A DNA stretch of 51,334 bases from Candidatus Bathyarchaeota archaeon (GCA_005881615.1 VBBR01000034.1:1-51334), one strand, 5' to 3'. Counted from the first letter of the stretch, positions 40,535 through 49,252 are shown. Notes: generated by a model not told the origin, from the letters alone. Program-made: numbers and translations.

Positions 40535-41786
40535 GATAGGACGCGATTCTAGGATCGCGCTGGCGACGCGGCGAACCGCAACCACACTGGGTGGGATGTC
40601 GGCGATTCTCGCACTGGTCTGGCTGATCAGGGGGCCGCTCGGACTACAACCGTACTCCGTTTCCATACTCCTCGCCGGGATCGGGCTGTTCCTTCTCGGC
40701 CGGGTCTTCCGCACGGAGACTAACGCGGGTGCAGGGAGGGCTGTTTCGAGCTTCCTCTGGACGCTCACGTATGCGTTTGTCGGGATCTTATTGTCGATCT
40801 GGATCCTCGGCTGGGTGGCGTCCTTGCAATCCGACGTTTATCCAAACGTCATCTCTGGCCGGGTCCCCTATCTTGCGGTCGCAGCGATCACCACTGGTCT
40901 TGGAGCGTACGCGGTGCAAAAGCTCGGTCTGACGCGCAAATGGACGGCAACCCCCTTCATCGTCGCCGAAGGCAAAGGGCCGACAATGGAAGGAACCAAG
41001 CTGACGGTGAAACAGGACACTCTGGGTATGCCGATCAGGCGCGAGGGACGGACCGTGGGCTGCGTGCTGTTGGGTGAGGTCTCAGGATCGTTCAAGACCC
41101 CGATGGGAATGGTTAGCGCATCGCTCCCAGGCCCAGTCACCACAGTAGGAGTGCCATTCCAAGGAAGAAAGGTATCCAGCGAAGATGTCGTGAAGATGAC
41201 TGGAAAGTCGCCGAGCCAGCTTGCTGGAGATGCAAGTTCGCGGGCTGACGATGTGGATGTTGGCCGGATACGGCTCCGCGACGGCTGCATGGGTGACCGA
41301 TGGAGGATTGGTCCACTGGTCTTCGACTGGGACGGGGACGGCGAGCATCATCCGCAAGAGAGATGGTTGGCGAAGGGAGTTGGGACCGCCTACGTTACCA
41401 CGAACGGTCAGCGAGCTACGGCGAAATGGAACGGAAGCGTCCTCTCGCTCGGGGAGGGATCGATGGAGCTCTCAGCTGGCTCTGACAGTTTCTCCTACAC
41501 TCCGACAGAGGTGAAGACGGCATCTCCTCTCCACTCGCTCCAGGTCATGCAGGACAAGATTACACTTGATGTTCGAAGGTTCACGTTGAAGGTCTCAGGG
41601 GACACTGTCCTACTGAGAACTGAGAGCAAGACCAGCAGAACCGAATCAAAGGTACTGGCAAATGATCTACGATCTCTACTTACTGAGACCGCGAAGAAAC
41701 AGGTGAAAGATGTGATGGAAGGATCCCCGATCGACATTGGCGAGATGCTCAACACCACAGAGGAGGTTCTCGCCAAATATGATTGA
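40527..41786 (+). CDS. Four-helix membrane protein with beta-rich C-terminal domain
   Basis: A 419-aa protein I cannot assign. The first 140 residues have four membrane helices (GGMSAILALVWLI, VSILLAGIGLFLLGRVF, FLWTLTYAFVGILLSIWILGWV and YLAVAAITTGLGAYAVQKL). From about residue 150 a long soluble part is rich in short beta strands (LLGEVSGSFKTPMGMVSASLPGPVTTVGVPFQG, VSGDTVLLRTESKTSRTESKVLAN). It recalls adhesin-like DUF4097 solenoids but is not matched with confidence. It starts at TTG 40527 with GGAGGAG six nucleotides upstream, inside the end of the winged-helix gene. It is probably the membrane partner of that regulator. Confidence 0.65.
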   Translation: MIEIGRDSRIALATRRTATTLGGMSAILALVWLIRGPLGLQPYSVSILLAGIGLFLLGRVFRTETNAGAGRAVSSFLWTLTYAFVGILLSIWILGWVASLQSDVYPNVISGRVPYLAVAAITTGLGAYAVQKLGLTRKWTATPFIVAEGKGPTMEGTKLTVKQDTLGMPIRREGRTVGCVLLGEVSGSFKTPMGMVSASLPGPVTTVGVPFQGRKVSSEDVVKMTGKSPSQLAGDASSRADDVDVGRIRLRDGCMGDRWRIGPLVFDWDGDGEHHPQERWLAKGVGTAYVTTNGQRATAKWNGSVLSLGEGSMELSAGSDSFSYTPTEVKTASPLHSLQVMQDKITLDVRRFTLKVSGDTVLLRTESKTSRTESKVLANDLRSLLTETAKKQVKDVMEGSPIDIGEMLNTTEEVLAKYD

Positions 41787-41832
41787 GGAACCTGCAAGGG
41801 TCACTGAATCAAAGGAAATTGAGAGTGGACGA

Positions 41833-42873
41833 ATGAAAGCGATTGTCCGCGACGGTTTCGGATCACCCGATGTTCTCCAGGTTAAGGAGTTGGAGAAACC
41901 TGTTCCAGACGATGTTCGCGGAGTACTGGTAAAGATCTATGCGTCCTCGGTTAATGCAGCTGACAAGCATGACATAAGAGGACCACCCTTCATCCTACGA
42001 CTTGTCCTACCCCTATTCCGGTTGAACACTGGAGTACGCCGGCCAAAGGAGCCAGGAGTTGGGACCGATATCGCTGGAAGGGTGGAAGCTGTTAGCAGTA
42101 ATGTGACTCAGTTCAAGCCAGGAGATGAGGTATATGGCGTGTGCATGGCTGGTTATGCGGAGTACGGGACTGCCAAAGAAAACAGAATAGCTCTGAAGCC
42201 CGAAAATCGCTCTTTTGAGGAATCCGCCGCGGTCCCTATCGCTGGATTCACAGCATTACAGGCTCTCCGAAACCATGGACACATCAAGCCCGGACAGAAG
42301 GTCCTGGTTAACGGCGCGGGTGGTGGAGTAGGGACATTCGCGGTACAGATCGCCAAGTCTTTCGGAGCCGAAGTCACCGCCGTCACCAATACGGGAAATC
42401 TGGGCATGGTCCGTTCTCTCGGCGCAGACCATGTCATTGACTATACCAAGGAAGATTACACCAAGAACGGGCAAAGGTACGACTTGATCGTTGACATTGG
42501 CGCGAGTCATTCAATCTCTGACTACAAACGAATAATGAATCCCACCAGCGTCTTCGTCCTTGTCGGAATGAAGGATAAGATCATCAGGCGCCTACTCCCC
42601 TTCATTATTCGAGCACGATTGTCAAGAGGAGACAAGAAATTCACCTTCTTCGTAGCAAAATCAAACCAGGAAGACCTCGTAACATTGAAGGAGCTTATGG
42701 AAGCAGGAAAGATGGTGCCGGTAATCGATCGGCGCTACTCGTTAGGCGAGACTGCTGAGGCGGTCCGGTACTTTGAAGAAGGACGTACCCGAGGAAAAAT
42801 AGTCATCACCATGGATAATAACGACAAGCCCTCCCGGTCTGCTTCGTATCCTTCCTCTAGGAGGATGGCATAG
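41833..42873 (+). CDS. Zinc-less MDR-family quinone oxidoreductase
   Basis: A 346-aa NAD(P)H-dependent oxidoreductase of the medium-chain dehydrogenase family without the zinc ligands. The start MKAIVRDGFGSPDVLQVKELEKP is typical. The nucleotide-binding motif is VLVNGAGGGVGTFAVQIAKSFGAEVTAV (about 150-177), followed by LGADHVIDYTKEDY. The frame is open to 41737 and ATG 41779 is a possible start, but the family begins at ATG 41833. It overlaps no gene and is followed 2 bp later by the epimerase gene, so the two are one operon. Confidence 0.85.
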   Translation: MKAIVRDGFGSPDVLQVKELEKPVPDDVRGVLVKIYASSVNAADKHDIRGPPFILRLVLPLFRLNTGVRRPKEPGVGTDIAGRVEAVSSNVTQFKPGDEVYGVCMAGYAEYGTAKENRIALKPENRSFEESAAVPIAGFTALQALRNHGHIKPGQKVLVNGAGGGVGTFAVQIAKSFGAEVTAVTNTGNLGMVRSLGADHVIDYTKEDYTKNGQRYDLIVDIGASHSISDYKRIMNPTSVFVLVGMKDKIIRRLLPFIIRARLSRGDKKFTFFVAKSNQEDLVTLKELMEAGKMVPVIDRRYSLGETAEAVRYFEEGRTRGKIVITMDNNDKPSRSASYPSSRRMA

Positions 42874-42875
42874 CG

Positions 42876-43820
42876 ATGATTCTTGTCGTTGGCGGCCTGA
42901 ACGGCTTCATAGGGTCGAACACCACAGAAGCCTTGGTTGATCAGGGCCAGGACTGCGTGGTTACCAGGCACGAGAACTCAGAGGTCCCAGGGTTTCTGAA
43001 GAAGCACATTGATCATCGCCACACGTTCGTTGAACCCGCCGACTCAACCTCTATTGCAGATTTACGAAGGATCGGCGAGAAACACAAGATCGATGGCATC
43101 GTCAACGTCGCAGGAGGTTTCGCCTCAGGAGAAGGCCCGTTACGCGGTCTCCGGGGATATTTCGACATGCTCAACGCCACCTTCCAGGTGGCTCAGGAGT
43201 GGAAGGTCAAGCGTGTGACATTTTCCAGCACGGGTGGAATGTACCTCGGACTCCAGGGAACAGCAAACGAGGACGCTCCAATCTCCCTCCCAAGCATGTT
43301 CCCAATTCTAGCATACCAGAAGATCGTCGAGGTGGCCGCGGACCAGTTCGCAAAGAAGACCGGCATCAACACCATCTGCGTACGACTAATGGGAATGTTC
43401 GGCCCATTTGACGGTGGACAGCTCGGCCTCGCCCCACGGCTAGTTCACGCTGCAGTGAGCGGAAAACCCCCGAACCTCAAGGACGTATTTTTCGGTCACG
43501 CAGATGATGAAGGCGATTCGCTCTACATCAAGGACATGGCCCGCGCCATTGCACTGCTCCAGACCGCAGAGAAACTCCAGTACGAAGTCTACAACATAGC
43601 CTCAGGGAAGTTCACTTCGAATATCGAACTGGTGGAAGCGGTCAAGAGAGTGGTTCCGAACTTCAAAGTAGACCTTCCCCCAGGACACTTCCCATTCCCA
43701 CCGCTACCTATCGCGGAGACCAAACGGTTAGAGGCGGACACTGGATTCTCACCCAAGTTCGACACTCAGTCGGCCATTCAACACTATGCCGACTGGCTTA
43801 GGGCAGGGAACCCGAAGTAG
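42876..43820 (+). CDS. NAD-dependent epimerase/dehydratase
   Basis: A 314-aa short-chain dehydrogenase of the extended type. The glycine motif is VVGGLNGFIGSNTTEAL (about 4-20), with VNVAGG for the active-site side and FSSTGGMYL for the Ser/Thr position. The usual Tyr-x3-Lys pair is odd: the sequence is ILAYQKIVEVAADQFAKK, with Tyr and Lys only two apart, so catalysis may differ or the sequence may carry a small local change. The substrate, perhaps a sugar nucleotide, is unknown. It is cotranscribed with the MDR gene. A T8 tract 28 nt after the stop (43848-43855) is a likely terminator. Confidence 0.8.
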   Translation: MILVVGGLNGFIGSNTTEALVDQGQDCVVTRHENSEVPGFLKKHIDHRHTFVEPADSTSIADLRRIGEKHKIDGIVNVAGGFASGEGPLRGLRGYFDMLNATFQVAQEWKVKRVTFSSTGGMYLGLQGTANEDAPISLPSMFPILAYQKIVEVAADQFAKKTGINTICVRLMGMFGPFDGGQLGLAPRLVHAAVSGKPPNLKDVFFGHADDEGDSLYIKDMARAIALLQTAEKLQYEVYNIASGKFTSNIELVEAVKRVVPNFKVDLPPGHFPFPPLPIAETKRLEADTGFSPKFDTQSAIQHYADWLRAGNPK

Positions 43821-43847
43821 ACTAGGAAACGACGCGATCAAAGCAAA

Positions 43848-43855
43848 TTTTTTTT
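43848..43855 (+). terminator. Oligo-T terminator after the epimerase gene
   Basis: Eight consecutive T residues on the plus strand lie 28 nt after the epimerase stop codon. Archaeal RNA polymerase ends transcription at such tracts, so this probably closes the operon that starts at the winged-helix gene. The remaining 230 bp before the next gene contain nothing I can support. Confidence 0.55.
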
Positions 43856-44082
43856 GTGGGCAGCTTGTCGTCCGTCAAATCTCAATTCGCGGTGCTCTCA
43901 GTCGTAATCAGAAAAGACTTGTATCACCGAGCAGGTGCGCACTGTCGCTTAGCGTTTGACCTCCCGTCATTCTGTATCAATACGACGATGCTCGTGTGAA
44001 TCAAACAAAGTAACGCGAATTAGTCGTCGGGTCACGGAGCTGCCCAGTAGAATATCGCACTCGAGCGGTCGGGTTGGACTGA

Positions 44083-45111
44083 CTACCTTCTCGAAATAGA
44101 TAGGTCTCCGGTTGCGGAGAGGGCTCTGAAACAGTTCAGGGTGATCCACTTGCTTGGCTTCCAGAGCTCTTCAACATCCACCAGCGCCTTCCTCTTGTTC
44201 TCCTGCGCCTCCGGCTCGCGAGACCAGTCTCCCTCCAACAACCACTTCCCGTCTGGAGAACGCTTGGATAGGATCAGGTGGACCGCGTCCCTAACACGCT
44301 CATCGTCTCCGTATCCCAATTTTGCGAGGACTCTCAGACCGTGTAGGGCATCGTAATAGTAGTACATTGGAAAGTGGAACGTCGTAGCGAATGGCAAGCT
44401 GTGCTTCCAATGATGATGGTCACTCTTGTAGACTCGGTGCATCAGCAAGAACTCTGCTCCCCGCTCGGCGGACCGTTTCATCTTACGCGTCCACTTTGTA
44501 CGTGGAATCTCCGCGTAGGCCCAGAGTGGTTCGATTGTTGACATGAAGCTGCTGTGCTTCACTTTCTTCTCGGGATAGTTGCAGTTCCAGCCACCGTCGT
44601 CAAGCTGGTGCTCGGGCATCCAATCGATCGCCTTCTTTACCCTCTTGTCCTCTCCATACCCGAACACGAGCAGGGTCCGGATCATGTTCCCAGTGAGGCA
44701 AGGCTCCTCCCAGCGTTTCCCCTTTTTCCCAGGGTGGCGGCCAACCCAGCGCTTCACGTCCAGAGGGCTAGGACATGTGAAGGCCCCGTTTTCCAGCTGG
44801 TGGAGGTCTAGAAATGTCTCACAGGCGCGCTTAACGCCGTCGTCCGGGATGAACCCCATCTCGCCGAGAAGCATCAACGGCCAGACCGTCGATGTCCACT
44901 TGGGAGAATAGCACGTCTCCTTCGGTGGCCAGTATCCGTCCTCTGTCCGAGCCGCCAGTACCTTTCGTACTGGAGAATATTTTCTGATCTGTTCTCTTGT
45001 CTCGAGCACTTCCTTGCTGTTCGGATTCCGTCCAAGGATATCTTGAAGAGCAAATAGTCGAATAGGAGGATCCTCTCGCTCAAGGAGCCAGTCCAATCCT
45101 GCCGGTTTCAT
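44083..45111 (-). CDS. Terpenoid-cyclase/prenyltransferase-fold protein
   Basis: A 342-aa protein with the alpha-alpha toroid repeats of squalene cyclases and protein prenyltransferases. QW-like repeats are visible (DGYWPPKETCYSPKWTSTVWPLMLLGEMG, LENGAFTCPSPLDVKRWV, LDDGGWNCNYPEKKVKHSSFMSTIEPLWAY, SPDGKWLLEGDW). The DxDD motif of class II cyclases is not seen, so a catalytic role is not established. Similar single-repeat-domain proteins are known in soil archaea and bacteria without known function. No membrane segment. It diverges from the DHFR-like gene. Confidence 0.7.
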   Translation of the reverse strand: MKPAGLDWLLEREDPPIRLFALQDILGRNPNSKEVLETREQIRKYSPVRKVLAARTEDGYWPPKETCYSPKWTSTVWPLMLLGEMGFIPDDGVKRACETFLDLHQLENGAFTCPSPLDVKRWVGRHPGKKGKRWEEPCLTGNMIRTLLVFGYGEDKRVKKAIDWMPEHQLDDGGWNCNYPEKKVKHSSFMSTIEPLWAYAEIPRTKWTRKMKRSAERGAEFLLMHRVYKSDHHHWKHSLPFATTFHFPMYYYYDALHGLRVLAKLGYGDDERVRDAVHLILSKRSPDGKWLLEGDWSREPEAQENKRKALVDVEELWKPSKWITLNCFRALSATGDLSISRR

Positions 45112-45188
45112 CGCACGCGGGCGGGGGGCGTAACCCTATCAAGATTTCGCCGAAAAGCTGATTTTGTCCTGCATGGGACAGCCCGACC

Positions 45189-45776
45189 ATGCGAAGGGTA
45201 ATTGTCTCCAACGTCATGTCTCTGGACGGTTTCGTGTCCGGGCCGAACGGGGAACTGGACTGGTTCGTGTACGCCGGGTTCGTAAAAGGAACAGAGTTCG
45301 GGGAATACGCACGCAACGTCATAAGCAGTGTCGACGCCATTCTGCTGGGACGCCTGACCTACGAAGAATTCTCCAGCTACTGGCCCACGGCCAAGAATGA
45401 CGACCCGGTCATCACTGAAAGAATCAACAACCTGCCCAAGTTCGTGTTCTCGAGGTCTCTGAAACAAGTCGCCTGGGGCGACTGGGGAACAGCGAGGCTG
45501 GTCAAGGAGGAGGCTGCCGTTGCGGTCAGCAAAATGAAACAGGAAACCGGGAAGGACATGGTGATCTATGGGAGCGCTACACTCGTGTCCGCGTTGATGA
45601 AAGCTGGCCTCATAGACGAGTACCAGCTGATTGTCTACTCGGTCGTCTTGGGGAAGGGGAGACCCGAGTTCAAGGACCTGAACGAAAGGTACCCGCTGAG
45701 CCTGATAGACGTAAGGCAGTTCAAGTCCGGAGTAGTGAAACTCGTCTACCATCCTCTCAGACAAGCAAAGCCGTGA
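45189..45776 (+). CDS. Dihydrofolate reductase-like protein (RibD C-terminal family)
   Basis: A 195-aa NADPH-dependent reductase-fold protein of the YyaP/RibD C-terminal group. The sequence begins RRVIVSNVMSLDGFVSGPNGELDWFV, has the NADPH-binding ILLGRLTYEEFSSYWP and KDMVIYGSATLVSALMKAGLIDEYQLIVYSVVLGKGRPEF, the usual core. Such proteins have unknown substrates; a few are DHFR substitutes. The mosaic of this region suggests transfer from bacteria. It starts at ATG 45189, about 77 bp from the divergent terpenoid-fold gene. Confidence 0.8.
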   Translation: MRRVIVSNVMSLDGFVSGPNGELDWFVYAGFVKGTEFGEYARNVISSVDAILLGRLTYEEFSSYWPTAKNDDPVITERINNLPKFVFSRSLKQVAWGDWGTARLVKEEAAVAVSKMKQETGKDMVIYGSATLVSALMKAGLIDEYQLIVYSVVLGKGRPEFKDLNERYPLSLIDVRQFKSGVVKLVYHPLRQAKP

Positions 45777-45933
45777 GTGGATCGAGAAGGCGTATTTTTC
45801 CTGATCATTCGAAGGTAAGAAGTGCCATCGCGTTCTTTCCGAAGCTTCGAAAGGCACGTAGGTCCACTTGTGAAAGTAGAGTCGATACGAGCCGTAACCT
45901 CTAAGTTGACCAATATTCATCAGTCGTCTTGAC

Positions 45934-46908
45934 TTGAGCCCAAGTTCCAGCGCCGAAACAATCAATGTCGCAAATGCTTCCAACGTTTCTCGGGATGAAA
46001 AAAACCTAGTTAGTAGGGTGGGCGCCTACGGATATTTCCTGCGGAGATACTCTGCAACTGTGATCAAGCATGCAGGGTTCCATGTCGAGGAAGAGTATCC
46101 TATCACACTAGGCTACACATTGGGGCCGCAGACCTACGTTTACGAGAGCTCGGTGGATGTATTGGCTCGACGTCACCATCGAGAAACTGATTATGAGCTG
46201 GTTCTTCATACCCAGTCCAAGCGAAGATCCTCGGAAGACTGGTTCTTTCTCCCTGAGATGGGCAAGAGCATTGTTCGGTTTAATCAAGTGAGCCGGTTAG
46301 AATCGGAGCCGTTTGTTGTTTCTGATTTCGGCGAGATTCAGCTTTCGAAGTGGCCCGGTCCAGATGTTCCCGTCTGTACGATAGGACGGGAGTTGAGGGA
46401 TGACTCGACCGATCCTACCACGATTGAGTTTGGACGGCAGGGAAGGGACGCGGTGTACGATGCGCGCAGAGAGGCCGCGTTCTCTGTAAAGTCAGTAATT
46501 GCCGAGAACCGTCGTTCTGACGAGGACCTTGTGAGGGAGGATGCCCTCTACTCTGTCTTGGCTGCCAATTCCATTCACATACCTCTAGTTGTGACGGCGG
46601 CGAACCTTCACCTTGTAGAGTTCGACGCCACAGGTTCCGGGATAGGAGGGGCAGCGAACGCCAAGTCTCGTGTTGTACCATATCTAATCTACAGTTTTCC
46701 ACTGAACCGGTACCTGCAGATAGACTCCGATCTTCCAGAGCCGACAGGTTTACACCGGTTGAGTCATCTGAATATTTTCGTCGTAAACTATCAATCACTT
46801 GATTCATTCTTGCGAACGCTGATCAACTATTTTGTCGGTCATCACGAAGAATCCTTCCACCAACCCAGACAGGCCACAGACACGTTGACATCAGACGGTC
46901 AGATTTAG
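45934..46908 (+). CDS. Hypothetical protein with possible nuclease-like N-terminus
   Basis: A 324-aa protein I do not recognise. The first third has VIKHAGFHVEEEYPITLG, then SVDVLARRHHRETDYELVLHTQSKRR (about 71-98). This order (acidic residue, Asp in SVDVLA, then a Gln-x-Lys after a hydrophobic strand) could be a weak PD-(D/E)xK nuclease core. It is not enough to be sure. The rest is mixed alpha/beta with HIPLVVTAANLHLVEFDATGSGIGGAANAKSR. It starts at TTG 45934. No relation to neighbours is evident. Confidence 0.5.
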   Translation: MSPSSSAETINVANASNVSRDEKNLVSRVGAYGYFLRRYSATVIKHAGFHVEEEYPITLGYTLGPQTYVYESSVDVLARRHHRETDYELVLHTQSKRRSSEDWFFLPEMGKSIVRFNQVSRLESEPFVVSDFGEIQLSKWPGPDVPVCTIGRELRDDSTDPTTIEFGRQGRDAVYDARREAAFSVKSVIAENRRSDEDLVREDALYSVLAANSIHIPLVVTAANLHLVEFDATGSGIGGAANAKSRVVPYLIYSFPLNRYLQIDSDLPEPTGLHRLSHLNIFVVNYQSLDSFLRTLINYFVGHHEESFHQPRQATDTLTSDGQI

Positions 46909-47195
46909 CTTGCGAAGAATCGACTCTAGACAGAACCATTGACAATTTACTCCAGCCCAAGCAGGATTCAGGTCGGGAGAAGCAGAATTCGTGAATTGCA
47001 CGAAAAACGTCGAGGTCATCAAGCACAAGAGAAGAGAAGAGAAGAGAAGAGAAGACCTCGCGGGAAGAGGGCAAAGAGGAAATTTCTATCAGGGAAATCA
47101 GATCAGCGTTTGGTTTGGCACGGTTGTTGGTGGTTTTGATTAACCAAGAACCAGGCTTCGAAACCGATGGGTGTGACTCTCTAGACTGAAGTTCA
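46909..47195. other. Intergenic region with AAGAG repeat
   Basis: 287 bp without a convincing gene. It contains a short tandem repeat of AAGAG, nearly six copies (47027-47055). Frames here lack domain signal. The FKBP gene ends next to it on the minus strand. Confidence 0.6.
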
Positions 47196-48077
47196 CTATC
47201 GTTGGTTTTCGGATCCCATCTTCGCACGCTTGCGAGAAGTACTCGTTGAAGCCTTTCTTGGCGCTGCTTCTTTCTTCTTTGCGGGAGATTTCGGTTTCTT
47301 AGGAGTTGTGGCAGGCGCCGCTTCTTCGTCCTCTTCCTTCTCTGGAGAAACCTCTGTCACTTTCGCGGTGCTAGCGGGCAATTCTGGTTTTGGTTCGGAT
47401 CTCTTGAAGACTTCTTGGAAGGCGACGGTACCTATGTCGGGGAAGAATTTTTGCAGGTCCGATGTGACGGCTTTCTTCGCTACTTGTAGTCCACTTAGAT
47501 AGAAGGCCTCCTCGGGCACCTCGATTGTGAGGTCTCTCTGATGCTTTTTTAGGGCGAATTTTTCCTTCGGTACCTCAGGAATTCGCAGGGCGATTAGGTT
47601 GAGTATCTTCTCGTTTTCATTGTCTAACACCTTGTCAATAGATACGTCGTATACCAGGGTTCGACCGGCAAGTGGGTGGTTATAGTCTACTTGGACTCTA
47701 CCCGCTCCTACGGCACGGACAACCGCGGGTCTTCCATCGAACTCCACTTGTTGACCGGGAGTTGGATATTCCTTGTCGCGGAATCGTCGTAGCGGGACAA
47801 GCCGCATTTTCTGCGGGTCGCGGGCCCCGAAACCCTTCTCGGGGGTTAGCTCAACCGTCTTGTTCGTCCCCGGATCTAAACCGACGAGAGACTCTTCGAG
47901 TCCTTTCGGCAACCATCCCTCGCCGAGAATGATGAATTTCGGACCGAAGGTAGAATCTTCTCGGTGAATATGAGCATCCTTCGCCACCGAGTCGAAAGTG
48001 GTGTCGACTGTTTCCCCGCTCTCTTTTACTTTTAGGGTGTAGTTGACTAGGAGGAAGTCGCCTGGTTTAACTGCCAT
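47196..48077 (-). CDS. FKBP-type peptidyl-prolyl isomerase with lysine-rich tail
   Basis: A 293-aa SlyD-like long archaeal FKBP. The N-terminal catalytic domain includes KPGDFLLVNYTLKVKESGETVDTTFD and ILGEGWLPKGLEESLVGLDPGTNKTVELTPEKGFG; the insert-in-flap part is PGQQVEFDGRPAVVRAVGAGRVQVDYNHPLAGRTLVYDV. The middle region is the usual archaeal C-terminal domain. The last 60 residues, from about 232, are a charged tail with an acidic part (EKEEDEEAA) and then a basic part (KKPKSPAKKKEAAPRKAS), like a histone tail. It lies 5 bp downstream of the aminotransferase and is probably cotranscribed. Confidence 0.93.
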   Translation of the reverse strand: MAVKPGDFLLVNYTLKVKESGETVDTTFDSVAKDAHIHREDSTFGPKFIILGEGWLPKGLEESLVGLDPGTNKTVELTPEKGFGARDPQKMRLVPLRRFRDKEYPTPGQQVEFDGRPAVVRAVGAGRVQVDYNHPLAGRTLVYDVSIDKVLDNENEKILNLIALRIPEVPKEKFALKKHQRDLTIEVPEEAFYLSGLQVAKKAVTSDLQKFFPDIGTVAFQEVFKRSEPKPELPASTAKVTEVSPEKEEDEEAAPATTPKKPKSPAKKKEAAPRKASTSTSRKRAKMGSENQR

Positions 48078-48082
48078 GATTC

Positions 48083-49252
48083 TCAGTTCACTCTTCCGGG
48101 AAGTCTTGATAGGGTTTCTCTCGCCGCTTCTAACCCTTCGTCAATCTTCGCCTTGAAACCCAGTTCGGATGTCGCGGATCCAATGGCGCCGACTGTCGTC
48201 ATGATGTCCGAGGATCCGACGTTACCCATTATTCCAACTCTGAACATTTTTCCCTTCGCTTTCCCGAGGCTTCCCCCGAAGTCTATTCCATACTTCGTTC
48301 TTATGAGTTCCCTCACTTTTCCCTCATCCATCCCCATAGGACTGTTAACAGCCGCAACCGTGTGCGATCGAGATTCCTTCTCCGCATACAACCCGAGACC
48401 CATAGCTTCCATTCCATTGTAGACCGCCTCCGCACATATCTTATGCCTCTCATAACGAGGTTGCAATCCCTCTTCGAGAATCATATCACAAGCCTCATTC
48501 AACGCGTAAAGTAGACTGACAGCGGGAGTAAACGGCGTGTAGCCGTCCTCGATGTATTTCTTGTACATCACAAGATCAAGGTAGTAAGACCGACTGACTT
48601 TCTTCGACTTGATCTTCGTCCAGGCCTTATCGCTGACTGAGATAAAGGCCAACCCCGGCGGAGTCATCAAACACTTCTGACTAGCGGTCACACAGATGTC
48701 GACGTTCCAATCGTCAACAGGCAGCTTATCTCCGCCAAGAATCGAGATTGCATCCACTATCAAGAGCATGTCATGGTCCGAGCAAAGCTCTCCAAGCTCC
48801 TCAAGAGCCCTGACAGTAACACCAGTAGATGTCTCGTTGTAAACAACTGCCAGCGCCTTGGCGTCAGGGTTTGCTTTGACAATTTTCTCGAAATCTTCAA
48901 CCCGAGGGGCCTTACTCCATTCGGAGCTCAAGACCACGGGCTTTCCCCCGTAGGCCTTGATAGCCTCGCCTAGGCGTTCGCTGAAGAACCCGTTCACGTT
49001 AACGATAATCTTGTCTCCATCATCGGTTATGTTCTGTAGAGCAGCCTCGGTGGCTCCGGTACCTGAGGACGTGAGAATGAATATGTCCCCTTTGGTCTCG
49101 AAGACTTTCCTGGTCTTGCCGAGAAGTTTGTTGAAAAGTTCCTTGAATTCTGGACCCCTATGTCCGATAAGGGGCTTCAACATTGCCCTCATCACTCGAG
49201 GCGGAACGTTGGTGGGACCGGGCAACATCAGAAGTTTCTGAGTCTCACTCAC
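48083..49252 (-). CDS. Class V aminotransferase (alanine-glyoxylate/serine-pyruvate type)
   Basis: A 389-aa PLP enzyme. The N-terminus MLPGPTNVPPRVMRAMLKPLIGHRGPEF is a hallmark of the alanine-glyoxylate aminotransferase family. The substrate/PLP part is FILTSSGTGATEAALQN (about 58-74), the PLP-interacting Asp is in LLIVDAISILGGDKLPVDDW and the PLP-binding Lys is in CVTASQKCLMTPPGLAF. In archaea such enzymes take part in glycine/serine metabolism. A TATA-like CTTAAAAGAATC near 49294-49305 lies about 45 nt upstream. It leads into FKBP. Confidence 0.92.
   Translation of the reverse strand: MSETQKLLMLPGPTNVPPRVMRAMLKPLIGHRGPEFKELFNKLLGKTRKVFETKGDIFILTSSGTGATEAALQNITDDGDKIIVNVNGFFSERLGEAIKAYGGKPVVLSSEWSKAPRVEDFEKIVKANPDAKALAVVYNETSTGVTVRALEELGELCSDHDMLLIVDAISILGGDKLPVDDWNVDICVTASQKCLMTPPGLAFISVSDKAWTKIKSKKVSRSYYLDLVMYKKYIEDGYTPFTPAVSLLYALNEACDMILEEGLQPRYERHKICAEAVYNGMEAMGLGLYAEKESRSHTVAAVNSPMGMDEGKVRELIRTKYGIDFGGSLGKAKGKMFRVGIMGNVGSSDIMTTVGAIGSATSELGFKAKIDEGLEAARETLSRLPGRVN

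Noticed and set aside
45108-45983. A 291-aa minus-strand frame opposite the DHFR-like gene
   Set aside because: It is antisense to a recognisable DHFR-fold protein and is itself without any domain; a shadow of codon bias.
47027-47055. AAGAG tandem repeat as a possible CRISPR or phase-variable element
   Set aside because: Repeat unit of only five bases without spacers, and it lies outside any gene or promoter I can define; an ordinary microsatellite.
46939-47139. A 66-aa basic frame across the AAGAG repeat
   Set aside because: The basic run comes from translating the simple repeat; no start signal or conserved feature.
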